Source of the DNA: Gammaproteobacteria bacterium
GTDB lineage: Bacteria; Pseudomonadota; Gammaproteobacteria; Pseudomonadales; Azotimanducaceae
Length of the DNA stretch: 6,609 nt
NCBI GenBank assembly: GCA_027293665.1
Contig: JAPUFN010000230.1
Location: 1-6,609, forward strand
Direction: 5' to 3'
Shown here: in pieces, positions 1 to 6,356 of the stretch
Layout of the letters: the number at the start of each line of letters is the position of its first letter
How positions within the stretch are numbered: the first letter of the stretch is position 1
Notes under the pieces: model-generated
Databases searched by the model: none
Seen by the model: only the letters and a program-made list of their open reading frames with translations
What the model was told of the DNA's origin: nothing
Position numbers and translations under genes: made by a program

Positions 1-1457
1 TGGATCGTATCGCGATTGAAGATTTTGGCACACCGGGATTCGATCTCATGCAGAGAGCGGGTCGGGTCGCGTTCGCTGAACTGTTGGACACCTGGCCGGA
101 AGCCCACAGGCTGAGCGTGTGTTGCGGCAAAGGCAACAACGCAGGCGATGGCTACATTATTGCCGGACTTGCGAAGTCCATGGGTTTAACCGTCGAGCTG
201 CTGCAACTCGGTGATCCAGGCGCCCTGCAGGGAGATGCCGGGCGAGCGCGTGACTGGGCGGTGTCTGAGGGTGTGCAGCCTTCAGTGGTTGAATCCGATG
301 ACATCCAGCTTTCGGGTGATGTCATTGTCGACGGGCTGCTCGGTACCGGGCTCAGCCGGCCGTTGCGCGGCGCATATGCGGCGATGGTGCGGGCGATAAA
401 TGCAGCTGGCAAACCGGTGCTGGCGGTTGATGTGCCGAGCGGGGTGAACGCCGACACGGGCGCTTGTGCCGACCCGACGGTCGCAGCCGACGTCACCGTC
501 ACTTTCATCGGCCGCAAACGCGGCCTGCACAGCGGTCCGGGCGTCAGCGCTGCAGGCCGACTGGTGTACGCCGACCTCGAGGTCGGTCGTGCCGTGCTGG
601 ATCGCGTGTCCGGTATTCCGCTACTCGATATCCACGCGTTGCTCGACAGTCATCCTCTCACGCGGCGGGATCGTAACGCCTACAAACAGGCGCTTGGCCA
701 CGTCGTCGTTGTTGGTGGTGATCACTCCATGGGCGGTGCTGCGTTACTCGCCGCTGAAGCCACCCTGCGGGTGGGTGCGGGAATGGTCAGCGTGGTCACC
801 CGGGCCACACACAGAAACGCGATTCTGGCGCGGCGTCCCGAGCTGATGGTGGTAGATGCCGATGACCCGCCGGCGCGGCAGGAGATACTGAATCGTGCAA
901 GCACGTTTATCGTCGGTCCGGGTCTTGGCCGGCAGCAGTGGGGACTTGAGTTGTTGCAGGAAGTGCTTGCGCTGGCAACACCGACGGTCGTTGACGCGGA
1001 CGGACTGAACGCACTGGCGCAGCTCGACCTGCAGGCGCGCGGACCGGTCATCATCACGCCACATAGCGGCGAAGCGGCAACGTTGTTGAAGACCGACTCA
1101 GCGGCAGTACAGGAAGATCGATTCGCAGCGTCCTGTGCGTTGGCAACTCGCGTCTCTGGAGTTGCAGTTCTCAAAGGTGCAGGCACAGTGATCGCGTCTC
1201 ACCATGCAGACGGTTCTGCGGTGCTCGGCGTGTGCGCACATGGTAATCCGGGCATGGCGACTGCAGGCATGGGTGACGTGCTGGCAGGTGTTGTTGGTGG
1301 CTTGTTAGCTCAAGGTTGTTCGATTACGGACGCCGCGGTCTATGGAGTTTGTTTGCACAGTTGCGCAGGAGATCTTGCGGCTCAACAACTTGGCGAACGT
1401 AGCATGCTGGCCGCCGATTTACTGCCGCATTTAATCGCGTTATTGAAAGAGGTGTGA
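1..1457 (+). CDS. nnr: Bifunctional NAD(P)H-hydrate epimerase / ADP-dependent NAD(P)H-hydrate dehydratase (YjeF), 5' end missing
   Basis: This cytoplasmic enzyme repairs hydrated, inactive NADHX and NADPHX. The N-terminal domain epimerises the R form to the S form, and the C-terminal domain dehydrates the S form using ADP. Reading is open from base 3 to the window edge, and the residues before the ATG at 48 (DRIAIEDFGTPGFDL) match the family, so the true start lies upstream. About 484 residues are visible against roughly 500-515 for the family. Numbering from the ATG at 48, the epimerase domain shows GKGNNAGDG (27-35), D95 before LLGTGL, and VDVPSG (127-132). The dehydratase domain, from about 202, shows GPGLG (290-294), DADGLNA (316-322), TPHSGE (337-342) and the catalytic GMGD (407-410) within GMATAGMGDVLAG. 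Both active sites look intact. tsaE follows after 70 bases, as in many gammaproteobacteria. Family assignment is very secure. Confidence 0.97.
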   Translation, partial: DRIAIEDFGTPGFDLMQRAGRVAFAELLDTWPEAHRLSVCCGKGNNAGDGYIIAGLAKSMGLTVELLQLGDPGALQGDAGRARDWAVSEGVQPSVVESDDIQLSGDVIVDGLLGTGLSRPLRGAYAAMVRAINAAGKPVLAVDVPSGVNADTGACADPTVAADVTVTFIGRKRGLHSGPGVSAAGRLVYADLEVGRAVLDRVSGIPLLDIHALLDSHPLTRRDRNAYKQALGHVVVVGGDHSMGGAALLAAEATLRVGAGMVSVVTRATHRNAILARRPELMVVDADDPPARQEILNRASTFIVGPGLGRQQWGLELLQEVLALATPTVVDADGLNALAQLDLQARGPVIITPHSGEAATLLKTDSAAVQEDRFAASCALATRVSGVAVLKGAGTVIASHHADGSAVLGVCAHGNPGMATAGMGDVLAGVVGGLLAQGCSITDAAVYGVCLHSCAGDLAAQQLGERSMLAADLLPHLIALLKEV

Positions 1458-1527
1458 ACGCTTGGTAGCCGATGCGCCAGCCACGATTGCCCTCGCTGGA
1501 CCAATTGCCTGATCGCAGTACATCGTC

Positions 1528-1956
1528 ATGGCGAAAATTGAATCAACATATCTGCGCAATTCCGAGGCGACCGAAGAATTCGGACGCCAACTTGTCCAAC
1601 ACCTCGATAGAACAGCGCTGGTATTTCTGCGCGGTCAACTTGGCGCTGGAAAAACGACCCTCGTGCGAGGCATACTGCGCGCACTCGGTCACACGCAGGC
1701 CGTGAAGAGTCCGACATATACTCTGCTGGAGCCGTATGAACTGGAAGATCGGACGGTGTATCACTTCGATTTTTATCGGATTGTCGACAGTCAGGAACTG
1801 GATTTCATTGGTATCGACGAGTTGCTTGATGCGGATGCCACGAAACTCATCGAATGGCCGGAACACGCGAAAGACCGCCTGCCAGAGCCGGACGTAGATG
1901 TTTTTTTGTCGCTCGAAGGAGAGGGTAGGCGCATTGAGATCACCTTGCCCGACTAG
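1528..1956 (+). CDS. tsaE: tRNA threonylcarbamoyladenosine biosynthesis ATPase TsaE (YjeE)
   Basis: TsaE is the P-loop ATPase that works with TsaB and TsaD to make t6A at position 37 of ANN-decoding tRNAs. It acts in the cytoplasm and is usually essential. At 142 residues the protein is slightly shorter than the family's usual 150-160. It shows a Walker A motif GQLGAGKT (36-43), the family block SPTYTL (61-66), HFDFYR (79-84) and IEWPE (108-112). The start is well bounded: an in-frame TGA lies at 1510-1512 and the ATG at 1528 is the first usable start after it. No clear Shine-Dalgarno sequence precedes it, so initiation may be weak or depend on translation of nnr. The last 23 bases overlap the predicted amidase start. 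A run of seven T (1901-1907) encodes part of VDVFL near the C terminus. Confidence 0.96.
   Translation: MAKIESTYLRNSEATEEFGRQLVQHLDRTALVFLRGQLGAGKTTLVRGILRALGHTQAVKSPTYTLLEPYELEDRTVYHFDFYRIVDSQELDFIGIDELLDADATKLIEWPEHAKDRLPEPDVDVFLSLEGEGRRIEITLPD
1916..1925 (+). promoter_or_regulatory. Shine-Dalgarno site for the amidase gene, inside tsaE
   Basis: The sequence AAGGAGAGGG sits inside the tsaE coding region. AAGGAG ends 12 bases before the in-frame TTG at 1934, and the overlapping GAGGG ends 8 bases before it. This is the strongest ribosome binding site near the amidase start. It is the main reason to prefer TTG 1934 over ATG 1898, which has no comparable site upstream. Confidence 0.65.
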
Positions 1957-3280
1957 CAGCGCGTTATTTTCTGCTGGTTGCCTGCTGGCGTTTGCTGTGT
2001 CAGCGGGAATCGCCGTAGCTCAGCAGTCGACGAGAACACTCGATAGCGTGCGAGTTCGCGAAGCACCCGATTACACGCGTGTGGTGTTCGACATATCAGC
2101 CTCCGTCGAGTACGAAATTTTCCTTCTGGAAAATCCGCACCGGGTCGTCATCGATCTGAAGGACACGCGCGCCAACACCGATTTCGATCCACGAGTGGTA
2201 GCAGTGGGTCGCAATCTCCTCAGAGACTTGCGTGCTGCTCCACGCAACGACGATTATCGGATCGTGCTCGACGTCAAACAACGCTTGAACCCGAAGGGCT
2301 TCACGCTCAATCCCGTAGCACCTTATGGTCACCGCCTGGTGGTCGATCTCTACGGCGGTACAACGGTATCGAGGCCAGCGATAGTGCCGAAGCCGGATGG
2401 TCGGCGTGACATCATCATCGCCATCGATGCAGGCCATGGTGGTGAGGACCCGGGCGCGGTTGGTCCGAATCGCGTGAGAGAAAAAATTGTGGTGTTGCAG
2501 ATCGCCGAGCGATTGCGCAAGAAATTCGCAGCGGCGCAGGGTTATGAACCGGTGATGGTGCGCACAGGCGATTACTACGTTGGGCATCGTAAACGAATGA
2601 AGATAGCGCGCAGCGTCCGCGCAGATCTGTTTCTTTCCATCCATGCCGATGCGTTCAAAAGCCCCGGCGTCTCCGGTGCTTCTGTGTACACGTTGTCGGA
2701 TCGCGGTGCTTCCAGTGAGACCGCTCGCTGGCTTGCTGAAAAGGAAAACAGGGCCGATCTGATCGGTGGGGTCGGTGACGTCAGCCTCGACGACAAAGAC
2801 GATCTGCTCAGACACGTCCTCCTGGATCTGTCCATGGACGCCAATCGTTCCGCCAGCATTGAGGCCGGTGAGAGCGTGGTGCGAAATCTCAAGCTGGTTG
2901 CGAAGATGCACAAGAAGCGAGTGGAGCAGGCGGGTTTCATCGTTCTCAAGTCGCCGGACATTCCGTCGATTCTGGTGGAAACCGGGTTTATCTCGAATCC
3001 GGCTGAAGCCCACAGACTAAGCTCTGCAGACTATCAGGAGAAGCTCGCCGGGGCGTTGTATGCGGGGGTGCGTAATTTCATGGAAGCCAATGCGCCCGAA
3101 GGCACGCTCGTCGCCTGGCGCCGCGAACGCGCCGGCCAGCATTACACGATTGCCTATGGCGATACCCTGTCCGGCATTGCAGTGCGCTATGGCATCAGTG
3201 CCCGCCGAATCAAAGAAGTAAACGGTATCTCCGGAGATGCGATTCACGTTGGCCAGGTGATCGTCATACCTGCGGGGTAG
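1934..3280 (+). CDS. amiB: Periplasmic N-acetylmuramoyl-L-alanine amidase (AmiB/AmiC type) with AMIN and LysM domains
   Basis: This zinc amidase cuts the bond between MurNAc and L-Ala in peptidoglycan, splitting the septum during daughter-cell separation. From the TTG start it has 448 residues. A Sec-type signal peptide covers 1-29, with a hydrophobic core near 16-28 and likely cleavage after AVA. An AMIN domain (about 33-140) probably targets the septum. The Amidase_3 domain (about 160-385) has zinc ligands H168 (DAGHGG), E183 (REK) and H237 (SIHADA), plus catalytic E349 (LVETGF). The segment VSLDDKDDLL and what follows corresponds to the regulatory insert of AmiB-type enzymes, which EnvC/NlpD-like activators relieve. 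A LysM domain (about 403-446) should bind glycan. The alternative ATG at 1898 would add 12 residues (MFFCRSKERVGA) but lacks a good ribosome site. The symbol follows the conserved position before mutL; naming between amiB and amiC varies by species. Confidence 0.93.
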   Translation: MRSPCPTSSALFSAGCLLAFAVSAGIAVAQQSTRTLDSVRVREAPDYTRVVFDISASVEYEIFLLENPHRVVIDLKDTRANTDFDPRVVAVGRNLLRDLRAAPRNDDYRIVLDVKQRLNPKGFTLNPVAPYGHRLVVDLYGGTTVSRPAIVPKPDGRRDIIIAIDAGHGGEDPGAVGPNRVREKIVVLQIAERLRKKFAAAQGYEPVMVRTGDYYVGHRKRMKIARSVRADLFLSIHADAFKSPGVSGASVYTLSDRGASSETARWLAEKENRADLIGGVGDVSLDDKDDLLRHVLLDLSMDANRSASIEAGESVVRNLKLVAKMHKKRVEQAGFIVLKSPDIPSILVETGFISNPAEAHRLSSADYQEKLAGALYAGVRNFMEANAPEGTLVAWRRERAGQHYTIAYGDTLSGIAVRYGISARRIKEVNGISGDAIHVGQVIVIPAG

Positions 3281-3365
3281 TCGCCGGCCCTTCAGCCGAC
3301 AGCGATTTCCACAAAGAGACTGCGTTGGTTTGCGGGCATGTTCTGGAGTCTGCGAGAATGGCGCC

Positions 3366-5198
3366 ATGGAGGCAGCTAGCCGAATCCGGCAACTCAGTGA
3401 ATTCGTGGCGAATCAGATCGCTGCGGGTGAGGTCGTCGAGCGCCCGGCGTCTTTAGTCAAGGAACTGTTGGAGAACAGTCTCGATGCCGCTGCGACGCAG
3501 ATCGAGGTGCGCACCGAAGGTGGTGGCGTGAAGCAGGTGCTGGTCCGGGACAACGGCTGTGGCGTTCACCGTGACGATCTGCGACTCGCCGTAAACCGAC
3601 ATGCCACCAGCAAAATATTCGAAGCGCAGGACCTCAATGGTGTTGCCAGTCTCGGGTTCCGCGGTGAGGCACTCGCCAGCATGGGCTCGGTTGGCCGTCT
3701 GAGCATGACCAGTCGAACGGCCGATGCGGCGGAAGGCTTCTGCGTTGAGATCGAAGGTGACCGGGAGGTCGGATTCGCACCGCGTCCGCATCCGGTTGGT
3801 ACGACCGTTGAGGTTACCGACCTGTTTTACAACACCCCTGCGCGGCGCAAATTCCTCAAGACCGAGCGCACGGAGCAGGCGCACATCGATCGAGTGTTGC
3901 GCTGTGTGAGCCTTTCCCGGTTTGACGTGGGTTTCGAACTCCAGCAGGGCGCAGGACGCGGCCGGTTGCTGCTGCCGCCCGGCAATCCGGAGTCACGACT
4001 GGCGCGGGTGCTGAGCGAGGAATTCGTGCAACAGTCAATTGCGATCGATGAAACCAGCGCCGAACTGCGCTTGTCGGGCTGGGTGGGTTTACCCACGCAT
4101 TCCCGCAGTCAGACCAATCAGCAGTATTTTTACGTTAACGGTCGCGTAGTGCGCGACAAGCTGGTTGCCCACGCCATCCGCCAGGCCTACCGCGATGTTC
4201 TGTTCCACGGGCGGCATCCGGTCTTCGTCCTGTTCCTCGACGTGCCACCCGGACTTGTCGACGTCAACGTCCACCCGACCAAGCATGAAGTCCGCTTTCG
4301 CGATTCGCGCATGATCCACGATTTCATCTTCGGCATGCTCAATCGCGCCTTGCGCGGGGTGCGTCCGGACACCTCACTGCCGCCAGTGCAACCACAGACT
4401 GCCGAAGTGCCCGCCACGCAGAGCGGACTCGATCTGATCGCCGATTTGCCGGCGCCCTATGTCTTTGCGCATCAACCCGGAGGCGGTGTGCGCCCAGCGC
4501 ACGAGACAGGTGCGCGCCGAGTGCACGAGACCGCAACTGCGGCCAGGTATCACGCAGTACCTGTCGTTGAGGCAAAAGGAGTTGAAGCAAAAGGAGCTGA
4601 GGCAAAAGGTGCGGTCCCGCCGCTTGGTTTCGCGATCGCGCAACTGCACGGGATCTACATTCTGGCCCAGAACGCCGATGGCCTGGTCGTGGTAGACATG
4701 CACGCGGCTCACGAACGGATTACTTACGAGAAGCTCAAAGGTCAAATGGCGCAGGGCGAGGTGGCAAGACAGCGTCTGCTCGTCCCGGTGCTGGTGAATG
4801 TGAGCGAAGCCGAGGCGGAACTGGTGGAGGATGCTGCGTCCTCGCTACTATCGCTGGGCCTGGTGGTTGAGCGGAGCGGGCAACAGGCTGTGGCCATTCG
4901 GGAAGTCCCCGCGCTGTTGGCTGCCAGCGATATTGAGGAACTCACCCGGGATCTGCTGACCGACTTTGCGGAGTTCGGCTCGACCGAGAGAATTCAACGA
5001 GAGCAGGAGACGCTTCTGGGCACGATGGCGTGTCATGGCTCGGTCAGAGCCAATCGGCAACTGACGATTGCCGAGATGAACAGCCTCCTGCGGACGATGG
5101 AGTCCACTGAAAACGCCGGTCAGTGCAATCACGGCCGACCCACCTACCTGGTGCAATCCCTCACAGATCTGGATCAGCTCTTCTTGCGCGGCCAGTAG
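3366..5198 (+). CDS. mutL: DNA mismatch repair protein MutL with intact endonuclease motif
   Basis: MutL links mismatch recognition by MutS to strand incision. The 610-residue product has an N-terminal GHKL ATPase with E33 and N37 (equivalent to E29 and N33 of E. coli), DNGCG (62-66) and GFRGEAL (97-103). A variable linker spans about 340-420. The C-terminal dimerisation domain carries DMHAAHERITYE (444-455), which fits the metal-dependent endonuclease motif D(M/Q)HA(X)2E(X)4E. It also has ACHGSVR (555-561), CNHGRP (587-592) and QRLLVP (469-474), the last matching the beta-clamp-binding pattern. E. coli MutL lacks the endonuclease motif and relies on MutH, so this protein probably nicks DNA itself. 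The ATG at 3366 gives an N terminus that fits the family (RIRQLSEFVANQIAAGEVV); only weak purine-rich sequence precedes it. A TTG at 3330 would add 12 residues unlike the family. Confidence 0.97.
   Translation: MEAASRIRQLSEFVANQIAAGEVVERPASLVKELLENSLDAAATQIEVRTEGGGVKQVLVRDNGCGVHRDDLRLAVNRHATSKIFEAQDLNGVASLGFRGEALASMGSVGRLSMTSRTADAAEGFCVEIEGDREVGFAPRPHPVGTTVEVTDLFYNTPARRKFLKTERTEQAHIDRVLRCVSLSRFDVGFELQQGAGRGRLLLPPGNPESRLARVLSEEFVQQSIAIDETSAELRLSGWVGLPTHSRSQTNQQYFYVNGRVVRDKLVAHAIRQAYRDVLFHGRHPVFVLFLDVPPGLVDVNVHPTKHEVRFRDSRMIHDFIFGMLNRALRGVRPDTSLPPVQPQTAEVPATQSGLDLIADLPAPYVFAHQPGGGVRPAHETGARRVHETATAARYHAVPVVEAKGVEAKGAEAKGAVPPLGFAIAQLHGIYILAQNADGLVVVDMHAAHERITYEKLKGQMAQGEVARQRLLVPVLVNVSEAEAELVEDAASSLLSLGLVVERSGQQAVAIREVPALLAASDIEELTRDLLTDFAEFGSTERIQREQETLLGTMACHGSVRANRQLTIAEMNSLLRTMESTENAGQCNHGRPTYLVQSLTDLDQLFLRGQ
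4488..4535 (+). repeat. Diverged 24-base tandem duplication in the mutL linker
   Basis: Two adjacent 24-base units, 4488-4511 and 4512-4535, match at 18 of 24 positions by direct comparison. They encode VRPAHETG and ARRVHETA (MutL residues 375-390). The unit length keeps the reading frame, and the repeat lies in the poorly conserved linker between the ATPase and endonuclease domains. It looks like an old in-frame duplication. Confidence 0.55.
4566..4610 (+). repeat. Three tandem 15-base repeats in mutL encoding (V/A)EAKG x3
   Basis: Three consecutive 15-base units (4566-4580, 4581-4595, 4596-4610) encode VEAKG, VEAKG and AEAKG, MutL residues 401-415. Units 1 and 2 differ at one base; unit 3 differs from unit 1 at two bases (GTT to GCT and GGA to GGT). 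The near identity suggests recent expansion. Gain or loss of units keeps the frame and would only change linker length just before the C-terminal domain. Confidence 0.9.
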
Positions 5199-5199
5199 C

Positions 5200-6144
5200 A
5201 TGGGGCAGGCTGAACCGCGCACGGTGGTGGCCATGGCTGGTCCCACCGCTGTCGGGAAGACTGAAGTGGCAATCGCGTTAGCCCGCCGGCGGCCGATTTC
5301 CATTATCAGTATCGATTCCGCCATGGTTTACCGGGGCATGGATATCGGCACGGCAAAACCGAATGCTGCGCTCCTTGAGAGTTATCCGCATGCACTGGTC
5401 GACATCCGCGACCCGCTCGAGACATACAGTGCGGCCGAATTCCTCCGCGATGCCGATGCCGCCGTCCGGCAAGCGTGGCAGCTCGGTCGTTTACCGGTAT
5501 TGGTGGGTGGCACGATGCTGTATCTGCGAACCTTTCGTGAGGGCCTTGCCGCCATGCCAGGGGCGAATGTGGAAGTCCGGCGCAAACTCAATGCCCAGGC
5601 CGCGGCGACCGGCTGGAATGCGCTGTATGAAAGGCTTTGCAAAATTGACCCGGTTGCGGCAGCGAAGATTCACCCGAACAACCACAGCCGGCTGCAGCGG
5701 GCGCTTGAGGTCTATGAGTTGAGCGGGCGGCCAATCTCGCAGTTCTGGGCAGGTGGCAGCGGCACGGATGCCGGGAACCGGCTTGGCGCGAAATTACTCT
5801 CACTTGCGATCGAACCCGATGATCGCGCGGTACTGCATGGCCGCATCGAGCAGCGCTATGATGCGATGCTCGAAGCAGGATTCCTCGCCGAGGTCGCAGG
5901 GCTTCGCGACCGTGGTGATCTGGATCTGTCGCTGCCGGCGTTGCGTGCAGTAGGCTACCGCCAGGCGTGGGAGCATCTCGACGGCAGTGTTGACGCGGAT
6001 GGGATGCGCAGGCGCACGCTCGCGGCAACCCGTCAGCTTGCCAAGCGGCAGCTCACCTGGCTGCGCGGTTGGCCGTGGATGAAGCGGTTGACCTGGGGGG
6101 AACCGGCGCAACTGGCCGCCGAAATCGAACATCAGCTTACCTGA
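5200..6144 (+). CDS. miaA: tRNA dimethylallyltransferase MiaA
   Basis: MiaA transfers the dimethylallyl group from DMAPP to adenosine 37 of tRNAs that read UNN codons, giving i6A, the precursor of ms2i6A. The 314-residue protein is of normal bacterial length. It shows a P-loop GPTAVGKT (14-21), the signature DSAMVYRGMDIGTAKP (39-54) with catalytic D39, YSAAEF, GGTMLYLR (from 103), RALEV (167-171), AVGYRQAW (250-257) and a basic C-terminal segment with RQLAKRQLTWLRGW. The ATG lies one base after the mutL stop and has no recognisable Shine-Dalgarno sequence, so translation is probably coupled to mutL by re-initiation. Its stop is followed by 212 bases before hfq. All family blocks are present, so the assignment is secure. 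Confidence 0.97.
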   Translation: MGQAEPRTVVAMAGPTAVGKTEVAIALARRRPISIISIDSAMVYRGMDIGTAKPNAALLESYPHALVDIRDPLETYSAAEFLRDADAAVRQAWQLGRLPVLVGGTMLYLRTFREGLAAMPGANVEVRRKLNAQAAATGWNALYERLCKIDPVAAAKIHPNNHSRLQRALEVYELSGRPISQFWAGGSGTDAGNRLGAKLLSLAIEPDDRAVLHGRIEQRYDAMLEAGFLAEVAGLRDRGDLDLSLPALRAVGYRQAWEHLDGSVDADGMRRRTLAATRQLAKRQLTWLRGWPWMKRLTWGEPAQLAAEIEHQLT

Positions 6145-6187
6145 CTTAAGTCGCCGCAAGCCCCGCAAACCCTTATGATCAGCGGAT

Positions 6188-6217
6188 CTTGCAATATCCC
6201 GGGGGTGCCCCCATAGT
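6188..6217 (+). promoter_or_regulatory. Candidate hfq promoter (sigma-32-like overlapping sigma-70-like)
   Basis: CTTGCA (6188-6193) lies 15 bases before CCCCATAG (6209-6216). This resembles the sigma-32 pattern CTTGAA - 13 to 17 bases - CCCCATnT, with one mismatch in each element. An overlapping sigma-70 reading is TTGCAA (6189-6194), a 17-base gap, then CATAGT (6212-6217), each matching 4 of 6 consensus bases. Transcription would start near 6220-6225, leaving a leader of about 135 bases. In E. coli, hfq has both heat-shock and vegetative promoters in the corresponding region. This is inference from sequence alone; no computed score was available. Confidence 0.35.
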
Positions 6218-6310
6218 AATTCTCCGCCAACGAGGACTGCAGCTTCAGTGTTAGTGCATTGTCGGCGCGACCGTCAGGTGAATTCGCGCAACCAGGTGCC
6301 AATAAACACG

Positions 6311-6325
6311 AACAACAAAAGCAAA
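6311..6325 (+). promoter_or_regulatory. Run of five ARN triplets in the hfq leader, candidate Hfq autoregulatory site
   Basis: The triplets AAC AAC AAA AGC AAA form five consecutive A-purine-any units, the motif bound by the distal face of Hfq. They lie 20 bases upstream of the hfq Shine-Dalgarno site, in a leader with only four T in the 56 bases before the ATG, so the RNA should be largely unstructured. E. coli Hfq is known to bind its own 5' leader and repress its translation. Extension of that mechanism to this site is inferred. Confidence 0.4.
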
Positions 6326-6344
6326 TAAAGAGACGCATCCATAC

Positions 6345-6350
6345 AAGGAG
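6345..6350 (+). promoter_or_regulatory. Shine-Dalgarno site of hfq
   Basis: A perfect AAGGAG ends six bases before the ATG at 6357. It is the best ribosome binding site in the window and fixes the hfq start. Its strength contrasts with the poor sites of tsaE and miaA and fits high, independent expression of hfq. Confidence 0.88.
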
Positions 6351-6356
6351 ACGGAA

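Noticed and set aside
1458..1527. Promoter in the nnr-tsaE spacer
   Set aside because: I could not find two elements at acceptable spacing. Read-through from nnr is simpler.
1970..1985. Possible lipobox (FSAGC) in the amidase N terminus
   Set aside because: The -3 position is Ser rather than Leu, Val or Ile, and a hydrophobic stretch continues past the Cys to an AVA cleavage site. An ordinary signal peptide fits better.
2096..3013. 305-codon minus-strand frame opposite the amidase gene
   Set aside because: It is fully antisense to conserved amidase domains and is rich in His and Arg as expected for a complement shadow. No recognisable family.
3330..3365. TTG at 3330 as an upstream start for mutL
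   Set aside because: It would add 12 residues (MRACSGVCENGA) that do not resemble MutL N termini. The ATG at 3366 gives the expected family start.
3281..3365. Spacer between the amidase gene and mutL as a terminator or promoter
   Set aside because: Only a weak GGC/GCC stem with no T run, and no convincing -35/-10 pair.
6143..6152. Perfect 10-base palindrome GACTTAAGTC over the miaA stop
   Set aside because: Too short and without a spacer or T run to be a terminator. Likely chance without conservation data.
6132..6338. Minus-strand 68-codon frame with a lipoprotein-like start (MRLFICFCCSCLL) opposite the hfq leader
   Set aside because: No ribosome site on that strand. The frame is explained by the A-rich hfq leader read backwards, and it ends inside miaA.
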